Source of the DNA: Prevotella sp.
GTDB lineage: Bacteria; Bacteroidota; Bacteroidia; Bacteroidales; Bacteroidaceae
Direction of reading: 5' to 3'
DNA: 33,275 bases
NCBI GenBank assembly: GCA_017940545.1
Contig: JAGAYI010000052.1
Coordinates: 1 to 33,275 of the forward strand
A program made the translations under genes and the position numbers. The notes under the pieces were generated by a model. It saw nothing but the letters and a program-made list of their open reading frames with translations, ran no database searches and was not told the DNA's origin. Below are positions 16,604-26,657 of this stretch, one piece after another. Every line of letters begins with the position of its first letter. Within the stretch, counting starts at the first letter, position 1.

Positions 16604-17869
16604 ATGGGACAGTTTATAGCATATAGTATAGGAGTATTCCTCGTCGTAATACTCTTGCTTGTAATCATTCTGCTGGTAGCCAAGAAATATCTTTCGCCCA
16701 GCGGAAACGTGAACATCACAGTAAACGGTGACCGTGTGCTCAACGTGCCACAGGGCAACAACCTCATGGCCACACTCAACGAGAACGGCATCTTCCTGCC
16801 TTCTGCCTGCGGCGGTAAGGCCTCATGCGGACAATGTAAGGTACAGGTCCTGGAGGGTGGGGGAGAAATCCTCGACTCAGAGAAGCCCCATTTTACGCGC
16901 AAGCAGATCAAGGACCACTGGCGCTTAGGTTGCCAGTGCAAGGTGAAGGGTGACCTCAGTATCCACGTCGATGAAAGCATCCTCGGCGTTAAGGAGTACG
17001 AGTGTACCGTCATCTCCAACAAGAACGTCGCAACGTTCATCAAAGAGTTCAAGGTGCAGCTGCCTAAGGGCGCTCACATGGACTTCCTGCCCGGCTCGTA
17101 CGCTCAGATTAAGATTCCTGCATTCGACTGCATTGACTACAACGACTACGACCGCGACCTCATTACGCCGGAATATGTTCCGGCGTGGGAGAAGTTCAAG
17201 ATGTTCGACCTGAAGTGCAAGAACCCGGAGCCAACCATCCGAGCTTACTCCATGGCCAACTATCCGGCCGAGGGCGATGTCTTCATGCTCACCGTGCGTA
17301 TAGCCACGCCGCCGTTCAAGCCCGACCGCTCAGGCTTCATGGAGGTAAATCCCGGTATTGCCTCGTCGTACATCTTCTCGCTGAAGCCCGGCGACAAAGT
17401 TATCATGTCGGGACCGTTCGGTGACTTCCACCCGCACTTCGACACCAAGAAGGAGATGATATGGGTTGGCGGTGGTGCCGGTATGGCTCCGCTGCGTGCA
17501 CAGATTATGCACATGACAAAGACGCTGCACACCACCGACCGTGAGATGCACTACTTCTACGGTGCACGCGCTTTGAACGAGGTGTTCTATCTCGACGACT
17601 TCCTCGGACTGGAGAAGGAGTTCCCCAACTTCCACTTCCACCTGGCACTCGACCGCGAAGACCCTGCTGCCGACAAGGCTGGCGTGAAATATACTCCAGG
17701 CTTCGTACATCAGGTCATGCTGAATACCTACCTGAAGGACCACGAGGCTCCCGAAGACATCGAGTACTACATGTGCGGTCCCGGCCCCATGTCGAAGGCC
17801 GTTGTCTCTATGCTCGACTCGCTCGGCGTAGAGCCCGAAAGCATTATGTACGATAACTTCGGAGGATAA
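16604..17869 (+). CDS. nqrF: Na+-translocating NADH:quinone reductase subunit F
   Basis: NqrF is the electron entry subunit: it oxidises NADH through FAD and passes electrons to a 2Fe-2S centre. The 421-aa product has one N-terminal helix (residues 4-26). The ferredoxin domain has ligands Cys69, Cys75, Cys78 and Cys110 in 'SACGGKASCGQCKV' and 'LGCQC'. The FAD-binding motif is 'RAYSMANYP' and the NAD-binding parts are 'WVGGGAGMAPLRAQIMHM' and 'YYMCGPGPMSKAV'. It ends 'IMYDNFGG', the usual C-terminus. All key residues are present. It is the last nqr gene; an array of 8-nt A-rich repeats follows. Confidence 0.97.
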   Translation: MGQFIAYSIGVFLVVILLLVIILLVAKKYLSPSGNVNITVNGDRVLNVPQGNNLMATLNENGIFLPSACGGKASCGQCKVQVLEGGGEILDSEKPHFTRKQIKDHWRLGCQCKVKGDLSIHVDESILGVKEYECTVISNKNVATFIKEFKVQLPKGAHMDFLPGSYAQIKIPAFDCIDYNDYDRDLITPEYVPAWEKFKMFDLKCKNPEPTIRAYSMANYPAEGDVFMLTVRIATPPFKPDRSGFMEVNPGIASSYIFSLKPGDKVIMSGPFGDFHPHFDTKKEMIWVGGGAGMAPLRAQIMHMTKTLHTTDREMHYFYGARALNEVFYLDDFLGLEKEFPNFHFHLALDREDPAADKAGVKYTPGFVHQVMLNTYLKDHEAPEDIEYYMCGPGPMSKAVVSMLDSLGVEPESIMYDNFGG

Positions 17870-17881
17870 TGTTTGGAAAGT

Positions 17882-17921
17882 GTAAAAAGGTAAAAAGGTA
17901 AAAAAGTAAAATAGTAAAAAG
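17882..17921 (+). repeat. Five 8-nt GTAAAAAG-type repeats abutting a start codon
   Basis: Units at 17882, 17890, 17898, 17906 and 17914 (GTAAAAAG, with one or two changes in the third and fourth) run directly into the ATG at 17922. The reverse complement of the same unit recurs inside the gene at 17970-18009, so RNA across the start region could fold with arms of about 35-40 nt. Confidence 0.85.
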
Positions 17922-18566
17922 ATGAGAAATGAAGAATTTAAGAAAAAGGTTGCAGGTATGGTAAAATGGTTTTTACCCTTTTGCCTTTTTACCTTTTTAC
18001 CTTTAAGCGTTGTTGCTCAGGAACAGCTCGTCGTGGCCGATGCCTTTCAGTTCAGTGTACGTACAGACTATACTGCCGATGGCTCAAATATGTTGTCGCG
18101 ACCCTACCAGTCACGTTTTGGCATTGAAGGGTGGTCAGACCACATGGCCTTGGCTCTGGTGCTGACAACCGACATGGAGCAGGCTTCAGTAACCGGGCAG
18201 TCCTATAAGGCTGCCCCGGAGTCTGCCGCTGCTGCAACCCCAGCACAACCCGTTGTCTATATGGCATCGCAGCAGGGGTACCAGAATGTCACATTCTTCA
18301 GCAGCGACAAGCAGTATGCATACGTGCTCTATTTCGTTCCGGAATCACAGCGCTCGTGGCTGCTCGTCAGTCGAGTGGGAGGGGGGACTATTCAGCCTCT
18401 CTACCAGCTAAGCAACGACACTTCCCTGCTGACCGAAAGCCAGACAACGGCAGAGCTGTACGCACAGTCAGCTCAGAACAAGCACGAGAATGTCGATGCC
18501 TTCGTCAGTCTGACCGGGCGTTTGGCATCAGGCCAGTATCACGGAATCAATTATATTGAAAAGTAA
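17922..18566 (+). CDS. Uncharacterised secreted protein between nqrF and nhaD
   Basis: I do not recognise a family. The 214-aa product begins MRNEEFKKKVAG and continues into a signal peptide, 'MVKWFLPFCLFTFLPLSVVAQ', so the mature part begins near 'EQLVVADAFQF'. A second ATG at 17958 would also give a good signal peptide and may be the true start. The mature region looks like a small beta-rich domain ('SRFGIEGWSDHMALALVLTTD', 'QGYQNVTFFSSDKQYAYVLYFVPESQRSWLLVSRV') with an Ala/Pro-rich insert at about residues 93-108. There are no cysteines in the mature part and no catalytic motif. The hydrophobic core of the signal peptide is encoded by an array of 8-nt repeats. Position suggests cotranscription with nqr and nhaD, but a role in Na+ handling is only a guess. 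Confidence 0.75.
   Translation: MRNEEFKKKVAGMVKWFLPFCLFTFLPLSVVAQEQLVVADAFQFSVRTDYTADGSNMLSRPYQSRFGIEGWSDHMALALVLTTDMEQASVTGQSYKAAPESAAAATPAQPVVYMASQQGYQNVTFFSSDKQYAYVLYFVPESQRSWLLVSRVGGGTIQPLYQLSNDTSLLTESQTTAELYAQSAQNKHENVDAFVSLTGRLASGQYHGINYIEK
17970..18009 (+). repeat. 8-nt TTTTTACC array encoding the signal-peptide core
   Basis: TTTTTACC, CTTTTGCC, TTTTTACC, TTTTTACC and a degenerate fifth unit lie end to end and encode 'FLPFCLFTFLPL'. The unit is the reverse complement of the array just upstream of the start codon. Confidence 0.8.
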
Positions 18567-18586
18567 GTTTAAGCCCTGACAGCTAT

Positions 18587-19978
18587 ATGACACTCATTAT
18601 TGTATTACTGCTTCTGCTGAGCTACCTGCTCATTGCTACGGGCCACCTGACCAATGTAAACAAGGCTGCCATAGCCATGTTTATTGCTGCTGCCGGGTGG
18701 GTTGTGTATATCTGTTATGGAACCGATTTTGTGATGGACCGCCATGCGTCAGATTATGCAGAGTTCCTGAAAGGCAACGAACCTTCGAGCGAACAGGTGA
18801 AGCTGTATATATATAATAATGTTTTTCTTACTTATGTCGGGAAGGCAGCTGCCATCGTCTTGTTCCTGCTGGCTACGATGTCGATTGTCGAACTTCTGAA
18901 TAACAACGGATGCTTCGACTTTATACAGGACTGGATTCGCACACGTAATTCCAAACGCGTGCTGTGGACCTTGTCGTTGGCGACATTCGTCATTTCTGCC
19001 AACCTTGACAACCTGACGACGACGACGATGATGCTGGTCATCATGCATAAAATCGTGCAGAACTCACGACAACGCATGGTGGTTGGTGCATCCATCGTGT
19101 TGGCGGCTAACTGTGGTGGCTGTATGACCGTGATAGGCGACCCGGCAGGTGTCGCCTTGTGGGGCAATGGTGCCGTTACGGCCAGTAACTTCTCGGCTTA
19201 TCTGGCATTACCGTCGCTTCTTGCATGGATTGTTCCGACATGGTGGATGAGCCGTGAGCTGCCTGAAAGACTTGATGTGGCATGGCCTGCAGCGCCCTAC
19301 CGTGGTGACGATACGAACCTGAACCGGTGGCAGCGCGTATTGATGCTCGTGGTTGGCATTGGCGGCCTTTGGTTTATCCCTACGTTTCATAACATTACCA
19401 AGCTGTCACCCTTCTTAGGGGCGCTTTGTGTGTTGTCTGTGCTGTGGGTGGTCAACGAGTTGGTCAACCGCAAGCTGAACAATTCCGGACAGATGGCCCG
19501 CAGGCTGATACCTGTTGCCCTGCAGTACGATACCATTCAGCAAATACTTTTCGTAATGGGAATCATGCTGGGCTTGGGTGTCGTAACCGAGACAGGCGTC
19601 TTTCAGAGTGTGGCAGAGTGGATAGATGTCAATGTGCATGACATCTGGATGGTCGGCCTGTTCTCAGGCTTGCTCAGTTCCTTGGTTGATACCTTTACCA
19701 TAGCCATGTCGAACTTCTCTTTGTATGATGTGCTGGGCACCGCACAAGACGGCTATGCCGCCAACTATGTGCAGAATGGTGCCTTCTGGAAGGTCATCGC
19801 CTTCTCTACTGCTGTCGGTGGTTGCCTGCTTTGTGTAGGCAATGTAAGCGGTGTGGCACTCATGAAGATGGAGCATGTCCGTCTGGGTTGGTATCTGAAA
19901 CATTGCACCCTGAAAGTTGCTGTCGGCTGGCTGTTAGGTATGCTGACATTAGCAGGTGAAATTTATTTGACAAATTAG
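18587..19978 (+). CDS. nhaD: NhaD-type Na+/H+ antiporter
   Basis: NhaD antiporters exchange Na+ (or Li+) for H+ across the inner membrane. The 463-aa product has about twelve helices and no signal peptide. The family signature is 'TFVISANLDNLTTTTMMLVIMHKIV' (Asp141 in the SANLDNLT block, a probable ion-binding position), followed by 'VLAANCGGCMTVIGDPAGVALWGNG' and, in the second half, 'GLFSGLLSSLVDTFTIAMSNF' and 'GGCLLCVGNVSGVALMKMEHV'. These paired hairpin motifs place it in the ion transporter superfamily near ArsB/SLC13. It starts 20 nt after the preceding gene and ends before a strong terminator, so it is the probable last gene of the nqr transcript. Its placement next to the Na+ pump supports an ion-exchange role. 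Confidence 0.9.
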   Translation: MTLIIVLLLLLSYLLIATGHLTNVNKAAIAMFIAAAGWVVYICYGTDFVMDRHASDYAEFLKGNEPSSEQVKLYIYNNVFLTYVGKAAAIVLFLLATMSIVELLNNNGCFDFIQDWIRTRNSKRVLWTLSLATFVISANLDNLTTTTMMLVIMHKIVQNSRQRMVVGASIVLAANCGGCMTVIGDPAGVALWGNGAVTASNFSAYLALPSLLAWIVPTWWMSRELPERLDVAWPAAPYRGDDTNLNRWQRVLMLVVGIGGLWFIPTFHNITKLSPFLGALCVLSVLWVVNELVNRKLNNSGQMARRLIPVALQYDTIQQILFVMGIMLGLGVVTETGVFQSVAEWIDVNVHDIWMVGLFSGLLSSLVDTFTIAMSNFSLYDVLGTAQDGYAANYVQNGAFWKVIAFSTAVGGCLLCVGNVSGVALMKMEHVRLGWYLKHCTLKVAVGWLLGMLTLAGEIYLTN

Positions 19979-20003
19979 AAGAGTAGAGATAATTCTCTTC
20001 CAA

Positions 20004-20057
20004 ATTTCCCGAAAAGTGTTTCTATATGAAAGTTTTTCGGGAAATATTTTTTGTTTT
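20004..20057 (+). terminator. Rho-independent terminator after nhaD
   Basis: Arms 20004-20015 and 20034-20045 are a perfect 12-bp stem (ATTTCCCGAAAA), followed by TATTTTTTGTTTTT. The T-tract also supplies the TTTG of the atpD promoter, so terminator and promoter overlap. Confidence 0.88.
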
Positions 20058-20079
20058 TACTGGAAATTGATTATCTTTG
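20050..20079 (+). promoter_or_regulatory. Putative promoter of the ATP synthase operon
   Basis: TTTG at 20050-20053 and TATCTTTG at 20072-20079 are spaced by 18 nt, close to the Bacteroidota -33/-7 model, and the -7 box is 53 nt before the atpD ATG. Confidence 0.75.
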
Positions 20080-20114
20080 CAGCTACGAACTCTAAAACTA
20101 ATAACTTTATATAA

Positions 20115-21659
<1,545 letters not shown>

Positions 21660-21812
21660 TGGATTTTACAATTTGGCGATTTACAATTTGTAATTGATTT
21701 CTCAATTCCGTTGATTTCTCAATTCCGTATAATATATACGATGTAAATTGTAAAATATCCAAATCGTCAAATAAATCGTAAATTGTAAATATGTAAATCG
21801 TAAATTGTCAAG
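21660..21812 (+). repeat. Repeat-filled spacer between atpD and atpC
   Basis: The 153-nt spacer carries no gene. A 17-nt unit (TTGATTTCTCAATTCCG) is exactly duplicated in tandem at 21694-21727. The rest is made of degenerate TTTACAATTTG and CAAATCGTAAATTG words in both orientations, able to pair over the spacer. A similar composition recurs between atpA and atpG. Confidence 0.7.
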
Positions 21813-22058
21813 ATGTTAAAACTGAAGATAGTTTCCCCTGAACGCATTGAGTTCTCTGGCGAAGTGGAACGCGTCAAGGTGCCTGGAACACAGGGCAACT
21901 TCGAAATTCTTACTGACCATGCACCCATTATTTCCACTTTGCAGAAAGGAGTGGTGGAGTATGGCAATGAGAAGCTCGAAATACTTGGCGGTTTCGTGTC
22001 CGTGCAGAAAAACGAGGTGTCCATCTGCGTAGAAAAAGAAGAACCGGTAGAGTCGTAA
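21813..22058 (+). CDS. atpC: ATP synthase F1 subunit epsilon (short form)
   Basis: Epsilon sits on the central stalk of F1 and contacts the c-ring. The 81-aa product has only the N-terminal beta-sandwich ('MLKLKIVSPERIEFSGEVERVKVPGTQGNFEILTDHAPIISTL...GGFVSVQKNEVSICVE'). The C-terminal helical hairpin that inhibits ATP hydrolysis in longer homologues (about 130-140 aa) is missing. Short epsilons of this kind are usual in Bacteroidota, so I treat it as complete: the frame ends cleanly at TAA 22056-22058 and no remnant of the helices follows. It is the second gene of the operon. Confidence 0.93.
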   Translation: MLKLKIVSPERIEFSGEVERVKVPGTQGNFEILTDHAPIISTLQKGVVEYGNEKLEILGGFVSVQKNEVSICVEKEEPVES

Positions 22059-22079
22059 CGGCACAGAAGACGATGCTCT

Positions 22080-22352
22080 ATGTCGATGCTGTCCGTTTTC
22101 CTGCTTGCTCTTTTCTTTACGCTGTTGGGACTGGCCTACATCAAGGGGTACGACATGGTAAAAGCCCGTTCTGCCCAGAATCTGGCCCGTTTCTATCTCG
22201 TAATGGCAGCCATACGCATGGTGCTTGTGGCAACTGCTGCATTCCTTTGCGTAGTGCTGACTCCAAACAGAGAAGATGCCATCCCGCTGGTTGTGACACT
22301 CATAGTCATGTATGCCATCATGATGGTAGTAACACTTATATTGAGACATTAA
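22080..22352 (+). CDS. Small membrane protein in the atpI/atpR position
   Basis: The 90-aa product has three predicted helices (about residues 3-21, 41-61 and 67-88) with a basic loop 'KGYDMVKARSAQN' after the first. It sits between atpC and atpB, where other operons carry atpI (a c-ring assembly helper) or, in N-type operons, atpR. I see no decisive motif for either, so I leave it unnamed. It starts 21 nt after the atpC stop and ends 8 nt before atpB. A role in assembling Fo is inferred from position only. Confidence 0.75.
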   Translation: MSMLSVFLLALFFTLLGLAYIKGYDMVKARSAQNLARFYLVMAAIRMVLVATAAFLCVVLTPNREDAIPLVVTLIVMYAIMMVVTLILRH

Positions 22353-22360
22353 AATAAAAA

Positions 22361-23440
22361 ATGAATAGAAATCACATCAAACGACTGCTCTGTATGACAC
22401 TGCTGCTCCTGGCTGTATTGCCCGCGATGATGGCACAGGGCTTTTCTGCCAAGGAGGTGGTGCTTGAGCATATCAAGGACTCTCACGAATGGCACATCAC
22501 CGGCGAAGGTGAAAATAGCATCGCCATACCGTTGCCCGTCATCGTGAACAGCTCTACAGGCTGGCATGTGTTCAGTTCGTCCCGTTTTGAGCATCATGCC
22601 GGTGCTGACGGACTGCGTCATGTGAAGGCTGATGCTCCGGCCGATATTCAAAGTCTGGGCATTGCCACCGAGGGTGATTATGCAGGCAAGATTGTCGAGA
22701 ATGGCGAGCCCGTTATCGACCTGTCTATCACAAAGACTGTTGCCGTGATGTTCATCAATGTTGCCCTGCTGTTGTGCTGCATTCTCTTCAGTGCCCGCTG
22801 GTACAAGAAGCGCCAGGCCAGCGATGCTGCTCCAGGCGGCTTCGTGGGTTTTATAGAGATGCTGGTCATGTATGTTGTCGATGATATTATCAAGCCTGGC
22901 GTCGGCAAGGGATACGAGAAATATGTTCCCTACCTGCTGACCTGTTTCTTCTTCATATTTACCTGTAATGTGATGGGCTTGATACCATTCCCGCCAGGTT
23001 CCGGAAACGTAACGGGAAACATTGCCGTAACATTCTTTTTGGCCCTTTGCACATTTATTATTGTGCAGTTCTCCGGCAGCAAGCATTATTGGAAGGACAT
23101 CTTCTGGCCCGATGTTCCCCTGTTGTTGAAGGCTCCCGTTCCCTTGATGCCCGTCATTGAGTTTGTGGGAATCTTTACCAAGCCGTTCGCCCTGATGATC
23201 CGACTCTTTGCCAACATGATGGCCGGACACGCCATTGCCGTCGCTATGCCCTGTATTATATTCCTCGTGGCAACGATGAGCGCCGGTGTGTTCTACAGCA
23301 TGAGTGCCGTGAGCGTCATCATGTCCATCTTCATGATGTGTCTGGAATGTCTGGTATGCTTTATCCAGGCCATGGTGTTCACGCTGCTTTCGTCCGTCTT
23401 CATCGGCATGGCCCGTGCCGTGCCCGAGGGACATGAGTAG
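22361..23440 (+). CDS. atpB: ATP synthase Fo subunit a
   Basis: Subunit a forms the two ion half-channels next to the c-ring. The 359-aa product is longer than the E. coli protein (271 aa) because of an N-terminal extension: a signal-peptide-like segment (residues 8-26, 'RLLCMTLLLLAVLPAMMAQ') and about 100 residues of periplasmic sequence with several His. The core begins near residue 122. The essential arginine is Arg281 in 'KPFALMIRLFANMMAGHAI'. Other conserved parts are 'FFIFTCNVMGLIPFPPGSG' and 'LVCFIQAMVFTLLSSVFIG'. Such extended forms are typical for Bacteroidota. The start is 8 nt after the preceding small gene. Confidence 0.96.
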   Translation: MNRNHIKRLLCMTLLLLAVLPAMMAQGFSAKEVVLEHIKDSHEWHITGEGENSIAIPLPVIVNSSTGWHVFSSSRFEHHAGADGLRHVKADAPADIQSLGIATEGDYAGKIVENGEPVIDLSITKTVAVMFINVALLLCCILFSARWYKKRQASDAAPGGFVGFIEMLVMYVVDDIIKPGVGKGYEKYVPYLLTCFFFIFTCNVMGLIPFPPGSGNVTGNIAVTFFLALCTFIIVQFSGSKHYWKDIFWPDVPLLLKAPVPLMPVIEFVGIFTKPFALMIRLFANMMAGHAIAVAMPCIIFLVATMSAGVFYSMSAVSVIMSIFMMCLECLVCFIQAMVFTLLSSVFIGMARAVPEGHE

Positions 23441-23499
23441 AATGATCAAATGAAAGCGTTAAGAGATTAGGAATTATAAAATTAAATATTAACAATTAA

Positions 23500-23751
<252 letters not shown>

Positions 23752-23841
23752 TCGCAATTGACAATTGGACAAACCGGACAATTGTACGATTCCTGCGTAA
23801 AAAGTGAAATTGTAAAATAGTGAAATTGTAACATTCAGTTT

Positions 23842-24342
23842 ATGGATTTATTGATTCCAAATACTGGCCTGCTATTCTGGATGTCACTGACATTCCTCGT
23901 AGTGCTGTTCATCTTGTGGAAGTGGGGCTTCCCAGTCATTGTCAATATGGTGGCTGAGCGTAAGGCTTTCATTGATGAATCGCTGCGCAATGCCCGTGAA
24001 GCCAATGAGAAGCTGGCCAATATTCAGAAAGAAAGTGAATCCGTCATGCGAGAGGCGCGCGAAAAGCAGGCCCAGATACTCAAGGAGGCTGCCGAGACAC
24101 GTGATGCCATTGTAGAGAAAGCTCAGGAGAAAGCCCGTGCAGAGGGTGCCCGCCTGCTGGAAGATGCCCGTGTGGCCATTGAGCAGGAAAAGAAGGCCGC
24201 CATTGCCGACATCCGCAAGCAAGTAGCTACGCTTAGTGTCGAGATTGCCGAGAAGGTGCTTCGTGAGAACCTGAAGGACGACAAGGCACAGATGGATTTG
24301 ATTGACCGTATGCTGGATGAAGTTTCTTCTAACGATAAGTAA
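23842..24342 (+). CDS. atpF: ATP synthase Fo subunit b
   Basis: Subunit b is the peripheral stalk. The 166-aa product has one N-terminal membrane helix (about residues 9-27, 'LLFWMSLTFLVVLFILWKWG') followed by a long charged coiled coil rich in Ala/Glu/Lys/Arg ('ARAEGARLLEDARVAIEQEKKAAIADIRKQVATLSVEIAEKVL'), the usual layout. Length is normal. The gap from atpE (90 nt) contains GAAATTGTAA-type repeats. The stop is 6 nt before the atpH ATG. Confidence 0.95.
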   Translation: MDLLIPNTGLLFWMSLTFLVVLFILWKWGFPVIVNMVAERKAFIDESLRNAREANEKLANIQKESESVMREAREKQAQILKEAAETRDAIVEKAQEKARAEGARLLEDARVAIEQEKKAAIADIRKQVATLSVEIAEKVLRENLKDDKAQMDLIDRMLDEVSSNDK

Positions 24343-24348
24343 GTGCGT

Positions 24349-24885
24349 ATGGATATAGGAGTAATATCGGTCAGGTATGCGCGGGCACTGCTCAAGAGTG
24401 CCGTCGATGCCCATCTCGAAGATGCGGTATATGCTGAGATGCAGTCTGTTGCCAAGAGCTACATCGAGGTGCCACAGCTGAGACAGACGATAGATAATCC
24501 CATGCTCTCGAAGGAAGACAAGGAGCGCTTGCTGCTGACGGCCGTCGGCACCAAACCTTCTGCGTTAGTCAAGACCTTCATAGCCCTTGTGCTGAAGGAA
24601 GACCGCGAGAACGTGATGCAATTCATCGCCAATTCGTATATCACGCTGTATCGCCAACAGAAGAATATCATCCGTGGAAAACTCACTACCGCCGCCCGTG
24701 TCAGTGCCCAGACAGAGCAGAAGATGCGTCAGATGGTAGAGAGTAAAACTAATGGAACTGTGGAGTTTGAGACCGAGGTGAACCCCGACATCATCGGCGG
24801 TTTTATTTTGGAGTACGACACGTATCGCATGGATGCGAGCGTCAAGACCCAGCTGAATGCCATACTTACACAGCTAAGGAAATAA
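24349..24885 (+). CDS. atpH: ATP synthase F1 subunit delta
   Basis: Delta (OSCP type) joins the peripheral stalk to the top of F1. The 178-aa product has the N-terminal helical domain ('VISVRYARALLKSAVDAHLEDAVYAEM', 'NPMLSKEDKERLLLTAVG') and the C-terminal conserved end 'VNPDIIGGFILEYDTYRMDASVKTQLNAIL'. A GTG at 24343 is in frame, but ATG 24349 is the better start because it leaves a 6-nt gap after atpF. The presence of delta separates this operon from N-type ATPase operons, which lack it. Confidence 0.95.
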   Translation: MDIGVISVRYARALLKSAVDAHLEDAVYAEMQSVAKSYIEVPQLRQTIDNPMLSKEDKERLLLTAVGTKPSALVKTFIALVLKEDRENVMQFIANSYITLYRQQKNIIRGKLTTAARVSAQTEQKMRQMVESKTNGTVEFETEVNPDIIGGFILEYDTYRMDASVKTQLNAILTQLRK

Positions 24886-24922
24886 TTATGCATCAAGCAT
24901 TAAGAATTAAGTATTAAAATTT

Positions 24923-26506
24923 ATGTCAGATAAGATTAAACCAAGCGAAGTATCCCAGGTTCTTTTAGAACAGTTGCAGGGTATTAGCAATGCAGAGAAG
25001 TTCGACGAGGTGGGCACCGTGCTGACCGTCGGCGACGGCGTAGCCCGCATCTACGGACTGCGCAATGCAGAGGCTAACGAACTGCTGGAGTTCGAAAATG
25101 GCACCATGGCCATTGTGATGAACCTTGAGGAAGACAATGTCGGTTGTGTGCTGCTGGGTTCATCGTCAGGAATCAAGGAGGGCATGGTGGTCAAGCGCAC
25201 CAAGCGCATTGCCTCCATCCGCGTCAACGACAACATGCTCGGCCGCGTCATCAACCCCTTAGGTGAGGCCATCGACGGTAAGGGCGACATCGACCTGACC
25301 GACTCGTTCGAGATGCCCCTCGACCGCAAGGCCCCTGGCGTTATCTACCGCCAGCCAGTGAAGGAGCCGTTGCAGACCGGTCTGAAGGCTGTCGATTCAA
25401 TGATTCCCATCGGCCGCGGTCAGCGTGAGCTCATCATTGGCGACCGCCAGACGGGTAAGACCGCCATCGCCGTCGATACCATCATCAACCAGAAAAGTTT
25501 CTACGAGGCAGGGAAACCCGTCTATTGTATCTATGTAGCTATTGGCCAGAAAGCCAGTACCGTTGCCACCCTCGTCTCCACCCTGCAGGAGCACGGAGCC
25601 ATGCCCTATACCATCGTGGTGGCCGCTACGGCTGCTGACCCTGCCGCCATGCAGTACTATGCGCCCTTTGCCGGAGCCGCCATCGGCGAGTATTTCCGCG
25701 ACCGTGGCTTTGCTGCCCTCGTGGTCTATGACGACCTCTCGAAACAGGCTGTTGCCTACCGCGAGGTGTCGCTCATTCTGCGCCGTCCTTCCGGTCGTGA
25801 GGCATACCCCGGCGACGTGTTCTACCTGCACAGCCGTCTCTTGGAGCGTGCTGCCAAGATGAACGAACAGCAGGAAGTGGCTGAGCAGATGAACGACCTG
25901 CCTGCATGCATGAAGGGACACGTCAAGGGTGGTGGTTCGCTGACTGCCCTGCCCATCATTGAGACACAGGCAGGCGACGTGTCGGCCTACATTCCCACGA
26001 ACGTCATATCCATTACCGACGGACAGATATTCCTGGAGAGCGACCTCTTCAACCAAGGTTTCCGTCCTGCCATCAACGTCGGTATCTCCGTGAGCCGTGT
26101 GGGCGGTTCGGCACAAATCAAGTCCATGAAGAAGGTGGCCGGAACGTTGAAGATTGACCAGGCCCAGTATCGTGAGCTCGAAGCCTTCTCCAAGTTCTCC
26201 AGCGACATGGATGCCGTAACGGCCATGACGCTCGACCGCGGACGAAAGAACAACCAGTTGCTCATTCAGCCGCAGTACAGTCCCATGCCCGTCGGCGAGC
26301 AGATAGCCATTCTCTATTGTGGTGTCCACGGACTCATGCGCGACGTGCCCATCAGCGACGTGCGCCAGTGTCAGGACCAGTTCCTCGACAAATTGCGTAC
26401 TGCCGCACCTGAAGTCATTGAGACACTGGCCAGCGGAAAGATTGATGACGAAGTGACGGGCAAGATAGAGTCCATCATGGCCGATATTGCCGGAACCTAC
26501 AAATAA
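24923..26506 (+). CDS. atpA: ATP synthase F1 subunit alpha
   Basis: Alpha is the non-catalytic nucleotide-binding partner of beta. The 527-aa product has the P-loop GDRQTGKT at residues 173-180, the signature '[24 protein letters not shown]' (as [10 protein letters not shown]), '[35 protein letters not shown]' and the arginine-finger region '[17 protein letters not shown]'. The N-terminal segment is slightly divergent but includes '[17 protein letters not shown]'. Length is normal. A 310-aa antisense frame across this gene is a codon-usage shadow. The spacer from atpH is AT-rich with ATTAAG-type repeats. Confidence 0.98.
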   Translation: MSDKIKPSEVSQVLLEQLQGISNAEKFDEVGTVLTVGDGVARIYGLRNAEANELLEFENGTMAIVMNLEEDNVGCVLLGSSSGIKEGMVVKRTKRIASIRVNDNMLGRVINPLGEAIDGKGDIDLTDSFEMPLDRKAPGVIYRQPVKEPLQTGLKAVDSMIPIGRGQRELIIGDRQTGKTAIAVDTIINQKSFYEAGKPVYCIYVAIGQKASTVATLVSTLQEHGAMPYTIVVAATAADPAAMQYYAPFAGAAIGEYFRDRGFAALVVYDDLSKQAVAYREVSLILRRPSGREAYPGDVFYLHSRLLERAAKMNEQQEVAEQMNDLPACMKGHVKGGGSLTALPIIETQAGDVSAYIPTNVISITDGQIFLESDLFNQGFRPAINVGISVSRVGGSAQIKSMKKVAGTLKIDQAQYRELEAFSKFSSDMDAVTAMTLDRGRKNNQLLIQPQYSPMPVGEQIAILYCGVHGLMRDVPISDVRQCQDQFLDKLRTAAPEVIETLASGKIDDEVTGKIESIMADIAGTYK

Positions 26507-26657
26507 TAATTTACAATTTGACGATTTACGATTTACAATTGATTCATCAATTTTGTGGATTGTGCAATTCTATTGCTCCTCAAAAGGAAAATCGTCAAAT
26601 TGCTAAATGGCAAAAATAAATTGTAAATTGTAAATTGTTAAATTGTAAATTCCCAAG
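26507..26657 (+). repeat. Repeat-filled spacer between atpA and atpG
   Basis: No gene is present. CAATTTGACGATTT (26514-26527) and AAATCGTCAAATTG (26589-26602) are perfect 14-bp inverted arms with a 61-nt loop. From 26617 the 7-nt unit TAAATTG repeats four to five times up to the atpG start. Composition matches the atpD-atpC spacer. Confidence 0.75.

Noticed and set aside
25397-26329. 310-aa minus-strand frame antisense to atpA
   Set aside because: It is an antisense shadow of a strongly coding, complete atpA; the same holds for the 366-aa frame opposite atpB (22349-23449).
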